From assembly GCF_021165955.1 (NCBI RefSeq), contig NZ_CP088952.1, forward strand, positions 3,782,001 through 3,846,000: 64,000 nucleotides of DNA. The letters run 5' to 3'. Every line of letters begins with the position of its first letter. Position 1 is the stretch's first letter. Under the pieces are notes generated by a model. The model did not search any database and was not told the DNA's origin. It worked only from the letters and a program-made list of their open reading frames with translations. The translations under genes and the position numbers were made by a program. This DNA comes from Massilia endophytica. GTDB taxonomy: Bacteria > Pseudomonadota > Gammaproteobacteria > Burkholderiales > Burkholderiaceae_D. This document shows, one piece after another, positions 52,033 through 60,302 of the stretch.

Positions 52033-52404
52033 CTAGCAGATGACGCCATAAGTGCTTTTGCCTGTCGGGACATCCAGGCCGAAGTAGCACAGATACCCAT
52101 CTTCATCGCGGGTGCAGACGAGGTGTCCCCTCCGCCTTTCGCGGTAGCCTGTGGCCGCGCTGCACGCGTCCTTCGCGTCCGGACCGATCTGGTTGAACAG
52201 GTCTTTTGCCAGCGGCCCCTTGAACATGAATGCCACCTTACGGTCTCTAGCAGTGGGTGCCTGCATCTCGGACAAGGTGCCGCCGTAGATCTGGTAATCA
52301 CCGCTCAGGGCCTTCGGAGGCGAGCCCTCCTCCTTCCTCTCGGTGGCGTGAGCGAGGGAAAACAGCGCAAGTGCGCTAGCAATGCAAATGCGATACCAAT
52401 TCAT
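52033..52404 (-). CDS. Putative periplasmic immunity protein of the Hcp-linked effector
   Basis: The 123-residue protein has a signal peptide (MNWYRICIASALALFSLAHA, then TERKEEG), and four cysteines in the mature part (DAC, LVC, YLC and the last residue), which could form two disulfides in the periplasm. I recognise no family. Its ATG overlaps the stop codon of the endopeptidase gene (ATGA), so the two proteins are made together. A small exported partner right behind a peptidoglycan hydrolase is what an immunity protein should look like. That role is inferred from layout only. Confidence 0.65.
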   Translation of the reverse strand: MNWYRICIASALALFSLAHATERKEEGSPPKALSGDYQIYGGTLSEMQAPTARDRKVAFMFKGPLAKDLFNQIGPDAKDACSAATGYRERRRGHLVCTRDEDGYLCYFGLDVPTGKSTYGVIC

Positions 52405-52910
52405 GGGCGCTCCCAGATTTCGACGTGAAAGTGGTCATCATGGCCGGGCCATGACCTTACACGACTGCCAAGCGCGTGCTGCACTTTGTCATCGTTGAAG
52501 TAGACAATTCGGACCATCGGATGATCTACAAACAGTCGAATGAGCTTCGTGGTTGCGGTCCGGTCATACACTGCATCGTTCAATGAAACCCGCGCGGCCT
52601 GGCCAATCATCCCGTCCTTCCGGACGGGACGGCAATCCATCTCTATGCCCTTCTTGTGGCTAGCATGTTTGTCATACTTGCCCCCACCAGCCACACAGAT
52701 GTTACCAATGCCGAACTTCCGATCATCGATAGCCTGCCACTCGCGCTCGATATAGAAGATCAAGGACATCAGGTTCGGATGGGCATACTGAGCCAAGTGA
52801 CCGGTGTTAGGCCGGTTGCCTATCATTCCGTACACGTAGTAGCCAGCGTCTTCTGGCGCCTGGGGCAACATGAAGTAGCCGCGCGAGTCCTTCGGTTGGA
52901 CTTCAAGCAT
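52401..52910 (-). CDS. MepA-like (M74) murein endopeptidase, candidate type VI effector
   Basis: The 169-residue protein has no signal peptide. It carries HASHKKGIEMD with His85 and Asp92, and GHDDHFHVE with His157, His160 and His162. In MepA the same spacing gives zinc ligands His113, Asp120 and His211 and catalytic His206 and His209. MepA cuts the D-Ala-mDAP crosslink. A cytoplasmic, signal-less version between hcp and a secreted small protein fits a cargo delivered by type VI secretion. GGAG lies six bases before the ATG at 52910, 11 bases after hcp. Longer frames to 53009 overlap hcp. Confidence 0.8.
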   Translation of the reverse strand: MLEVQPKDSRGYFMLPQAPEDAGYYVYGMIGNRPNTGHLAQYAHPNLMSLIFYIEREWQAIDDRKFGIGNICVAGGGKYDKHASHKKGIEMDCRPVRKDGMIGQAARVSLNDAVYDRTATTKLIRLFVDHPMVRIVYFNDDKVQHALGSRVRSWPGHDDHFHVEIWERP

Positions 52911-52921
52911 TACCGGCTCCG

Positions 52922-53413
52922 CTACGCGCACTTGCAGCCAGCAAGATCCCAGCCGCCAGTTGTGTTGCCACCTATGCCGCCACCAATCCTCTGCTGTGTG
53001 TACCTCCATTTGACTTTCGAGAAGCGGAGGCCAATATCGTCTTGAAGAAGACCGCTATCCCCGAGCATCTGGTCCATGCTGGAGATCATTACGTTCTCCA
53101 GCTCCACCTCGTAATACTTGACGGGCCTCCCTTCACCATCGGCACGCATGAATTCAAGCTTGGCTTTCGGGATAGTCCGCCCCGTCGAGCAGGTCTGCAT
53201 GAGAATCGGTGAGGAAAGGTCCGTGATCTTCGATAGCGACAGCGTCCGGTGTTCGCAACGTTCAGCGGTATGCCCTCCACCTGTCGACGCGGTTGCGCTC
53301 CTCGGCTGCGTTACGCCCCAATGAGCAGAAGTCACCTCGATCCACCCCTGGTGAGCCGAATCAGCCGATTCGCCCCGAATACCGTCGATCTGCAGATACA
53401 CATCCAGCGCCAT
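52922..53413 (-). CDS. hcp: Type VI secretion tube protein Hcp
   Basis: Hcp forms the ring-stacked tube of the type VI secretion system and carries small effectors in its lumen. The 163-residue protein starts MALDVYLQIDGIRGESADSAHQGWIEVTSAHWGVTQPRS and ends KVKWRYTQQRIGGGIGGNTTGGWDLAGCKC, the classic Hcp start and tail. GGAGG lies just before the ATG at 53413; the frame extends to 53488 without support. No tss genes are in the window, so this is an orphan hcp. It opens a three-gene unit with the endopeptidase and the immunity-like gene, in less GC-rich DNA. Confidence 0.93.
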   Translation of the reverse strand: MALDVYLQIDGIRGESADSAHQGWIEVTSAHWGVTQPRSATASTGGGHTAERCEHRTLSLSKITDLSSPILMQTCSTGRTIPKAKLEFMRADGEGRPVKYYEVELENVMISSMDQMLGDSGLLQDDIGLRFSKVKWRYTQQRIGGGIGGNTTGGWDLAGCKCA

Positions 53414-53505
53414 GGAGCCTCCGAACGATTGGGGAAATTCGAAAGCATTGTTGCTCGACCACAAAAAGGACGAGTTGGGGCATATCAAGCATCTGGCTCG
53501 AGGGA

Positions 53506-55332
53506 TCAGAAGGCGAAGCAGCTGCAGCCGAAAGCGCCCCAGAAACCGGAGTAGTCGGAAACAGGCACCTTCGAACGCCGCGCGACGTCATGCGCGTGGC
53601 TGTGCACCGCGCAGGGTCCGCTGCACTGGTGCTGTACCGCGGCAGCCGGACGGTAGTGGCCCGGCACCTTCGCTACCGGCGACCAGTCGGGCAGGACGGG
53701 AAGAGGCGGCGGCGCCAGCGGCGTGAACTCGGCCGCGCCGTACACGATCTTTCCGCCGACGATGGTCAGCACGGACTCGATGGATTTGATCGCCTCCTCC
53801 TCCACGCTGAAGAAGTCGGCGGACAGCACGCAGAGGTCGGCCAGCATGCCTTCCTTGATGCGGCCCTTCTTCCCCTGCTCATTGGAGAACCAGGCGCTGC
53901 CTGCGGTCCAGAGCTCGAGCGCCGTTGCGCGATCGAGCTTGCTGCCCGCGTCGTAGAGGCGCAGACCGCCGACCGTGCGTCCGGATACGAGCCAGTACAA
54001 GGCTGTCCACGGGTTGTAGCTCGCCACCCGGGTGGCGTCTGTGCCCGCGCCGACAGGCACGCCGTTCTCCAGCATGCGCTTGATGGGCGGCGTGGCGGCT
54101 GCGGCTTCCGCGCCGTAGCGCTCCACGAAGTATTCGCCCTGGAAGGCCATGCGGTGCTGGATGGCGATGCCGCCGCCCAGCGCCTTGACGCGATCGATAT
54201 TGCGCGGGCTGATGGTCTCTGCGTGATCGAACATCCAGTGCAGGCCATTGAAGGGAATGTCGCGGTCCACCTTCTCGAACACGTCCAGCATGCGGCTGAT
54301 GGACTCGTCGTAGGTGGCGTGCAGGCGGAAGGGCCAGCGCTTTTCGACCAGGTGCCGCACCACCTTCTCCAGCTCGGCCTCCATGGATGGCGCGAGCTCG
54401 GGGCGCGGCTCCAGGAAATCTTCGAAGTCGGCGGCCGAGAACACCAGCATTTCGCCCGCGCCGTTGTGGCGGTAATAGTCGCTGCCCTGCCCCGGCGAGA
54501 CCATGGCCGTCCACTTTTCGAAGTCCTGCAGCTCCTGCCCCTTGTTCTGCGTGAAGAGATTGTAGGCGATGCGGATGGTGAGCTGGTCCTGCGCGGCCAG
54601 CTGTTCGACGACCTGGTAGTCCTCGGGGTAGTTCTGGAAGCCGCCGCCCGCATCGATGGCGCTCGTGACGCCCAGGCGGTTCAGCTCACGCATGAACTGG
54701 CGCGTGGAGTTGATCTGCTGTTCCAGCGGCAGCTTCGGTCCTTTGGCCAGGGTGGCGTAGAGGATCATGGCATTGGGCCGCGCGATCAGCATGCCGGTGG
54801 GGTTGCCGGATGCATCGCGCTGGATTTCGCCGCCTGGCGGATTGGGCGTGTCCTTCGTGTAGCCGACCTGGCGCAACGCGGCGCGGTTAAGCAGGGCACG
54901 GTCGTAGAGGTGCAGCACGAAAACGGGCGTGTCCGGTGCGGCGGCGTTGATCTCGTCCAGCGTGGGCATGCGCTTTTCGGCGAACTGGAATTCGGTCCAG
55001 CCGCCCACCACGCGCACCCATTGCGGGCTGGGCGTACGCAGGGCCTGTTCCTTCAGCATGCGCAGCGCATCCGCCAGCGAGGGCATGCCTTCCCAGCGCA
55101 GTTCGAGGTTGTAATTCAGGCCGCCACGGATCAGGTGAAGATGGGAATCGTTCAGGCCGGGGATAACGGTGCGGCCGTTCAGGTCCACCACCTGCGCGTC
55201 CGGCGTGCGGTGGCGCATCACCTCTTCCGTGCTGCCTACGGCGAGGAATTTTCCCTGGTCGATTGCCACGGCCGTGGCAACAGGTTTGCTCCGGTCCACG
55301 GTGTGGAACCGGCCGTTCGTAAGTATCAACAT
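53506..55332 (-). CDS. YtcJ-like amidohydrolase family protein
   Basis: The 608-residue protein has the amidohydrolase composite fold: MLILTNGRFHTVDRSKPVATAVAIDQGKFLAVGS, GRTVIPGLNDSHLHL with the first metal-binding His-x-His (about 62), a later His in LHATYDESISRMLDVF (about 330) and DHAETISPRNI, and the Asp in VGAGTDATRVASYNPWTAL (about 455). It matches the YtcJ-like metal-dependent hydrolases of unknown substrate. A YtcJ-type tail ending in FWGAFGCSCFAF follows. The hcp gene starts 93 bases downstream. Confidence 0.9.
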   Translation of the reverse strand: MLILTNGRFHTVDRSKPVATAVAIDQGKFLAVGSTEEVMRHRTPDAQVVDLNGRTVIPGLNDSHLHLIRGGLNYNLELRWEGMPSLADALRMLKEQALRTPSPQWVRVVGGWTEFQFAEKRMPTLDEINAAAPDTPVFVLHLYDRALLNRAALRQVGYTKDTPNPPGGEIQRDASGNPTGMLIARPNAMILYATLAKGPKLPLEQQINSTRQFMRELNRLGVTSAIDAGGGFQNYPEDYQVVEQLAAQDQLTIRIAYNLFTQNKGQELQDFEKWTAMVSPGQGSDYYRHNGAGEMLVFSAADFEDFLEPRPELAPSMEAELEKVVRHLVEKRWPFRLHATYDESISRMLDVFEKVDRDIPFNGLHWMFDHAETISPRNIDRVKALGGGIAIQHRMAFQGEYFVERYGAEAAAATPPIKRMLENGVPVGAGTDATRVASYNPWTALYWLVSGRTVGGLRLYDAGSKLDRATALELWTAGSAWFSNEQGKKGRIKEGMLADLCVLSADFFSVEEEAIKSIESVLTIVGGKIVYGAAEFTPLAPPPLPVLPDWSPVAKVPGHYRPAAAVQHQCSGPCAVHSHAHDVARRSKVPVSDYSGFWGAFGCSCFAF

Positions 55333-55346
55333 CGCAGCCCTCGTGC

Positions 55347-55417
55347 GTCGTTCCCGCGAAGGCGGGAACCCAGGGGTGTATCGTACACTCCTGGATTCCC
55401 GCCTGCGCGGGAATGAC
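55347..55417. repeat. Bipartite REP-like inverted repeat
   Basis: Two GC-rich hairpins, TTCCCGCGAAGGCGGGAA (55351-55368) and TTCCCGCCTGCGCGGGAA (55396-55413), face each other within a larger inverted repeat (GTCGTTCCCG...CCCAGG and CCTGG...GGGAATGAC), with GTGTA-TCG-TACAC at the centre. This is the widespread extragenic TTCCCGC-type element of proteobacteria. It lies between the thioredoxin and amidohydrolase genes, 3 bases from the thioredoxin stop codon. Confidence 0.85.
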
Positions 55418-55419
55418 TC

Positions 55420-55740
55420 TCATCCGGCGATCTGCGCGAAGCCCTCGCGGATTTCCTGGGCGCTGGCGGGACGCACCACGCGCGCCACTTCCTTGCCGTC
55501 CTTGAGGAAGATCATGGTGGGCCAGAGCTTGACCTTGAAGGAGCGGCCGAGAACCCGTCCCGGTCCATCTTCCACCTTATAGTGCGGCACCTCATCCTTG
55601 CCTGCATACGCTTCCGCCAGCAGCGGCTGGGCAGCGCGGCAGTAGCCGCACCAGTTGGTGCCGAATTCGAGCAGCGCCGGGCCGCTGAGCGCATCGATCT
55701 CGGCGCGCGAGGGCGCCCTTTCCTGATAAGTCCTTTCCAT
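55420..55740 (-). CDS. Thioredoxin family protein
   Basis: The 106-residue protein has a thioredoxin fold with active site NWCGYCRAAQPLL (about 30-35) and the cis-Pro in FKVKLWPTMIFLKDGKEV (about 75). CGYC differs from the usual CGPC, so its redox potential may be unlike that of standard thioredoxin. It has no signal peptide. It lies downstream of the pectin operon, 80 bases after the GH28 gene, with no obvious partner. Confidence 0.88.
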   Translation of the reverse strand: MERTYQERAPSRAEIDALSGPALLEFGTNWCGYCRAAQPLLAEAYAGKDEVPHYKVEDGPGRVLGRSFKVKLWPTMIFLKDGKEVARVVRPASAQEIREGFAQIAG

Positions 55741-55820
55741 CGTGCGGTCTCCGAAGTGCAGGTTGACGCCTACACCTTACCACGGGCGAGCGGCCGAAGC
55801 CGCACGATGGCCTTTTACGC

Positions 55821-57662
55821 TCAGGCGGAAAGCGTGGTGCTGTAGTCCTTGCCGCCCACACGCACGCGATCGAGCTTGAGGCCCTTCACGTTGTACAGGT
55901 AGAAGGGCTGTTCGGCATTCACCGGCGTGCCGAAATCGCAGTCGCTGATCGTCACGTTCGTGACAGGCAGCACCTGCGGCATCGGCTGCGGACCGTTGTA
56001 GTCCGAAGCCACCGGGCCGAGGATCACGATGGCCTGGAAGCAGGATACCTGCCTGCCCCTGGAGTCCACATTGCCGACGGTGATGTTCGAGATCTGCACG
56101 TTGTCCACCATCGGCGGGCGTGTGCGGACCGTATCTGCAGTGGGTGTGTAGTCGCAGTCGAAGGTCACGACCGCTCCTGCCGCCGTGGCCACCGTGCGCG
56201 AGGCAATCGGCGAGCCGGGAAGCGAGGCGTAGAACGACGGCGTAGTCTGCACGCCGTTGGGGATCTTCACGTTGCGTACGTAGAAATTACGCAGGTATCC
56301 GCCGCGGTTCATATTCGTCTTCAGGCGGATAGCCGTGTTCAGCGGGTCGGTCTTCCAGTGGATGTTCTCGAAGAGCAGGTTCTGGGCGTACACGTTCTGT
56401 ATGCCTCCCGCCATCTCGCTGCCCAGGGTCACAGCGCCATGGCCGCTCTGCATGATGCAGTCCTGGATCACGATGTTCTGGGATGGCCCATACTGCGTAT
56501 CCAGGTCCTTGCCCGCCTTGATGGCGATGCAGTCGTCGCCGGTATCGAAGGTGCAGCCTTCCACCAGCACCTGGTCGCAGGCTTCGGGATCGAAACCATC
56601 GCTGTTCGGGCCCGCGCTGTTGGCGTGCACCTTCCGGATCACCACGTTGCGGCAATGGACGGGATGGTGCTGCCAGAACGGCGTATGCATCACCTGGTAG
56701 CCTTCCATCAGCACATTGGTGCAGCTGATGAACTGGATCATGGGCGGGCGCAGGTAGTGGCCCAGGCCGAACACGCGCTTCGCCGTCGGAACGCCCGCTT
56801 CGGAGAGCGCGGGCAGATACTGCTCGTCCGCGCGCCAGCGCTGGCCTTCGCCCTGGATCAGCAGGCGCTCTTCTTCCGTGAGATTCGGCGCCACTTCGGC
56901 CAGCGATTTCGGGTTCAGCGGGTTGGGATCGCGCTGCGATATCTTGCCTTCCTTGTAGCCCGGCGTGTTGGCCTGCGAAGCGGGGTTAAGCGTGCGGTTC
57001 CGGCCCTTCCAGGTCCACCAGCAGTCCCCTTCGGCACTGAATGGCACGCCGCCCTGCCCGTTCAGGATGGAGGTCCAGTCGTCGCCGGTCAGGGCGATAT
57101 TGTCCTGGCCATAGGCGTAGACCATGGGCGAGAAGTTCAGGCAGTCGTTGCTCTGCCAGCGCGAGATCACCAGCTTGCCGTTCCTGCCGCAATCGAAGTC
57201 GCCGTACTTCGCATAGTCTTCCGGCTTGTTGCTGAAGTAGATGTGGGCGCCTTTTTCCAGGTGAACATTCACATTCGACAGCAGCACAATGGGGCCCGCG
57301 CAGTACCAGTTCCCGGCGGGGATCAGCACACGGCCGCCGCCCGCAGCGTGGCAGGCCTTGATGGCCGATGCGATGGCCTGGTAGCAGTCCGGCGAGTTCG
57401 GCGCGGCGGTGGCAATGGTCTCCTGATTGTCGTGCGAGATCCAGGCTTTCACCTTCATGAGCTGGCAGGTCTTTGCGCCGAATTTCGTGATGGGGAAATC
57501 CTGCTTGCGGAAGCTGGGGCGGCGCGACAGGCGCTTGACAATGGCTTCCGCTTCCAGCCACGGATCGGGCGCGGTGGCGGCCTGCGCGAGGCTTGCGCCG
57601 CCCGCTGCCGCGAGGCCGGTGGCCTTGATCAGGGTGCGGCGCGCCTGGTTTACGTTTTGCAT
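55821..57662 (-). CDS. GH28 polygalacturonase-type glycoside hydrolase
   Basis: The 613-residue enzyme has a twin-arginine-type signal (QARRTLIKATGLAAAGGASLAQAA) and a right-handed beta-helix with the GH28 catalytic blocks: NSDGFDPEACDQVLVEGCTF (first Asp, about 349), DTGDDCIAIKAGK (Asp pair, about 370), GHGAVTLGSEMAGG (His, about 400) and IRLKTNMNRGG (the RIK equivalent, about 430). It should cut galacturonan chains by inversion. It is the last gene of the pectin operon; its start lies 12 bases after the fusion gene, with AAAGGA across the junction. Confidence 0.9.
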   Translation of the reverse strand: MQNVNQARRTLIKATGLAAAGGASLAQAATAPDPWLEAEAIVKRLSRRPSFRKQDFPITKFGAKTCQLMKVKAWISHDNQETIATAAPNSPDCYQAIASAIKACHAAGGGRVLIPAGNWYCAGPIVLLSNVNVHLEKGAHIYFSNKPEDYAKYGDFDCGRNGKLVISRWQSNDCLNFSPMVYAYGQDNIALTGDDWTSILNGQGGVPFSAEGDCWWTWKGRNRTLNPASQANTPGYKEGKISQRDPNPLNPKSLAEVAPNLTEEERLLIQGEGQRWRADEQYLPALSEAGVPTAKRVFGLGHYLRPPMIQFISCTNVLMEGYQVMHTPFWQHHPVHCRNVVIRKVHANSAGPNSDGFDPEACDQVLVEGCTFDTGDDCIAIKAGKDLDTQYGPSQNIVIQDCIMQSGHGAVTLGSEMAGGIQNVYAQNLLFENIHWKTDPLNTAIRLKTNMNRGGYLRNFYVRNVKIPNGVQTTPSFYASLPGSPIASRTVATAAGAVVTFDCDYTPTADTVRTRPPMVDNVQISNITVGNVDSRGRQVSCFQAIVILGPVASDYNGPQPMPQVLPVTNVTISDCDFGTPVNAEQPFYLYNVKGLKLDRVRVGGKDYSTTLSA

Positions 57663-57674
57663 TGCTGTGATCCT

Positions 57675-60302
57675 TTATTCCGCTGAATTGTTGAACTCTG
57701 CCAGATAAATGTCGGCCGGTTCAGGCTTCCGGCTGTAGCCGAGATCCTTCACCGGGTCGATACCGGCTTTCTGCAGGTTGTTCCAGAAATCGTCCGAAGT
57801 GAACTGCGCCGGACGGTAAGGGAGCGTGCCGTTGCGGTTCCAGTCGGACCATGGGTGGGTGCGGTGGATGTGGGAACCGATGCTCGAATTGAGGATGGCC
57901 ACCTTGCCGACAGTTTCCAGTACGGTCGGCGTAATGGTGCCTTTCGGCGCCTTGTACACGCTCTCCGTGCCCAGCGTGCAGCTGTAGCCCTCTACCGGAA
58001 CCGTGCCGTAAGGCGTGCAGCGGCTGTTGTGAAACCACTGGCGCGCCAGATAGAACTTTCCTTCGCGCGCGTTCGGGGAATTGTCGTGTGTGAAGCGGCA
58101 GGTATCGAACACCAGCCCGTACTTCGTTTTCCAGTTGGTGTTGGGCGCGGCCACATAGGACGTGCTGCGGTCGCCCAGGGATTTGATCTCGCTCTGGTAG
58201 AAGAAGGCGGTGGTGTCGCCGAAGATGAAGTCCACATCGCCTTCGATATAGGACTTGTTGAAGAAGCTGCGCGACGTCACACGAGCTTCGGACGACTTCA
58301 GATAGAGCGTGTCCTGGAAACCTATCAGGCGGACATTCTCGAACTGCGCCTTGTCCGCGCCTTCCACCAGCAGGGCCACCGCCTGATGGTGCACCTTGTT
58401 CATCTGCGCATCGACAGCCTGGTTGCCACAGGACCGTTCGCCGCATTCCTCGCGCGCATTGCCGGTAGCCTTGTTGTACGAGTTCTCGAAGGTGATATTG
58501 CGCGCCTGGAAGCCGTTGTTGCGTACCCAGACCGTCATCGAGCCGCTGGTGGAAATGTTCGGGCGGTCCTTGATCAGGGCATGCATCTCCTGAATCGAAG
58601 GATGAGCCTTTGCAAACTGTGCACTGAAGTCCTCGGCATAGCTGGCGCCCTTCACTGCCGCATCCAGCCCGGCGCTGATGCGCGTAGCAGCAGCGTCCTT
58701 GCCTTCGCCATACAGCGTGATCGGCGCGCTCGCGGCCGGAATGTAGACCAGTTCACGGTAGGCGCCGGGCTTCACCAGTATGTAGATGCGCTCCATGCGT
58801 CCAGCCATATCGGCCACCGCGCGGCTCACTGCCGCCTGCACGCTGCGGAAGCGCCTCAGCCCATCCTCCGGCGCGGAGGCGTCGACCGTGTAGTCCGGCT
58901 TGAACACCGCGCCCTTGGCGAGGGGATCGGCCAGCGGATCCCATGGGTCCACCCGTTCTTCGCCCGCGCGGCCCACATACTTCAGCACTTCGCGATAGTC
59001 GTAGCGTTTCGCATCGGCGAGGCTGAGCTGCGGACGCACGCTTGGCGGAGCCGTTTCCGGGAACGGTGCGAACCGCCCTTCGCAGGCGGGAGCGCCATCA
59101 CCCATCCAGCTGCCGTCGATGGCCGCATGCTCGATCTGCATGGCGCTGGACGGCAACGACACATTGCGCAGCACTGCGCGGACAGGATGCGCCGCATCGT
59201 AGCCGCCCACGATAATCCGGCCGGGCGTCAGGCTGCGCACGCCGTCCAGCACTATATTGGTGTACGAGGGGATCAGGGAGCCCTTGGCCTTGTCGTTGTA
59301 GCGCGTGGCGAAGTCGATGGGCGCCTTGATGTTGCGCAGGCAGACATTGCGGTACACCACGCCATCCACGGCGCCGCCACGCGACACATCGCTCTTGATG
59401 CGCAGGCCGGATGTCGCGCCGTCCATGCTCAGGTTCTCGACCAGCACCCGGCGCACGCCGCCGTTGGTCTCGCTGCCGATGGACATGCCATGGCCGTTGT
59501 AGAAATGGTTGTTCAGCACCGAGATGTTCTCGGTGGGGCCGTTGTTGCCCGCCTTGATGGCGATATTGTCGTCGCCCGTGCGCAGGAAGCTGTGCGCGAT
59601 GGTCACGTTGCGCGAGGAGATGGGGTCGATGCCGTCCGTATTGCGTGCGGTAGCGGGTGTATCGAGGCGCACGCCCCAGGCGGTGAAGCCGTCTACCTTG
59701 TTGAGGGTGACGTGGAAGTTTGGGGAGTTGCGCAGCGTGACTTTATGCAGGGTGATGCCCTGCGAGTCCGTCACCTCGATCAGGCGCGGCACGTTCTGGC
59801 GTGCGTCCTCCTTCTGTGCACGGCGCGCCAGCTGCCACCAGGATTCGGCCAGACCTTTCACAACACGGCCGCCCTGCCCTTCGATCACGCCTTCTCCGTA
59901 GATGCCGCTGCCCTTTGCCTTGGCTATCGTGATGAAGGGTCTGCAGCCCTTGCCGTTCTGGTCGATGGTGCCGCAGGTGTTGGCGCCACGGTCGTAGCCT
60001 TTCGGATCGTTCACAGCGATCAGGGTGACGCCGGAATCGATCAGCAGGCTCACGCCGCTGCGCAAGGTGAGCGCGCCCGCCGTGAAGCTTGCGTTTCCTT
60101 CCGAGGCGCTCAGGCGCACGGCCTGCCCTGCCGGGCACCGGCCGATGGCCGACTGGATGCGCTGGGTGTCGTCAGCCGCCGCTTGCGCGGCAAGCGTCAC
60201 GCAGGCCTGCGGTGGAACCGGTTCGGTGACGCGGCGGCTGTCCTGGGCATGCAGCGGCGCGGAGGCCAGCAGCAGCGCCACGGCGGCGGGTCGGAGCATC
60301 AT
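57675..60302 (-). CDS. Fusion of GH28 polygalacturonase and CE8 pectin methylesterase
   Basis: The 875-residue exported protein (signal MMLRPAAVALLLASAPLHAQ) joins two enzymes. Residues about 30-410 form a GH28 domain with NTDGIDPISSRNVTI, RTGDDNIAIKAGNNG, NGHGMSIGSETNGG and GLRIKSDVSRGG. After a linker, residues about 480-860 form a CE8 pectin methylesterase domain with GFQDTLYLKS, the catalytic Asp in SYIEGDVDFIFGDT and RQWFHNSRC. One protein would thus remove methyl esters and cut the exposed galacturonan. Its ATG overlaps the stop codon of the acetylesterase gene by 4 bases. Confidence 0.92.
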   Translation of the reverse strand: MMLRPAAVALLLASAPLHAQDSRRVTEPVPPQACVTLAAQAAADDTQRIQSAIGRCPAGQAVRLSASEGNASFTAGALTLRSGVSLLIDSGVTLIAVNDPKGYDRGANTCGTIDQNGKGCRPFITIAKAKGSGIYGEGVIEGQGGRVVKGLAESWWQLARRAQKEDARQNVPRLIEVTDSQGITLHKVTLRNSPNFHVTLNKVDGFTAWGVRLDTPATARNTDGIDPISSRNVTIAHSFLRTGDDNIAIKAGNNGPTENISVLNNHFYNGHGMSIGSETNGGVRRVLVENLSMDGATSGLRIKSDVSRGGAVDGVVYRNVCLRNIKAPIDFATRYNDKAKGSLIPSYTNIVLDGVRSLTPGRIIVGGYDAAHPVRAVLRNVSLPSSAMQIEHAAIDGSWMGDGAPACEGRFAPFPETAPPSVRPQLSLADAKRYDYREVLKYVGRAGEERVDPWDPLADPLAKGAVFKPDYTVDASAPEDGLRRFRSVQAAVSRAVADMAGRMERIYILVKPGAYRELVYIPAASAPITLYGEGKDAAATRISAGLDAAVKGASYAEDFSAQFAKAHPSIQEMHALIKDRPNISTSGSMTVWVRNNGFQARNITFENSYNKATGNAREECGERSCGNQAVDAQMNKVHHQAVALLVEGADKAQFENVRLIGFQDTLYLKSSEARVTSRSFFNKSYIEGDVDFIFGDTTAFFYQSEIKSLGDRSTSYVAAPNTNWKTKYGLVFDTCRFTHDNSPNAREGKFYLARQWFHNSRCTPYGTVPVEGYSCTLGTESVYKAPKGTITPTVLETVGKVAILNSSIGSHIHRTHPWSDWNRNGTLPYRPAQFTSDDFWNNLQKAGIDPVKDLGYSRKPEPADIYLAEFNNSAE

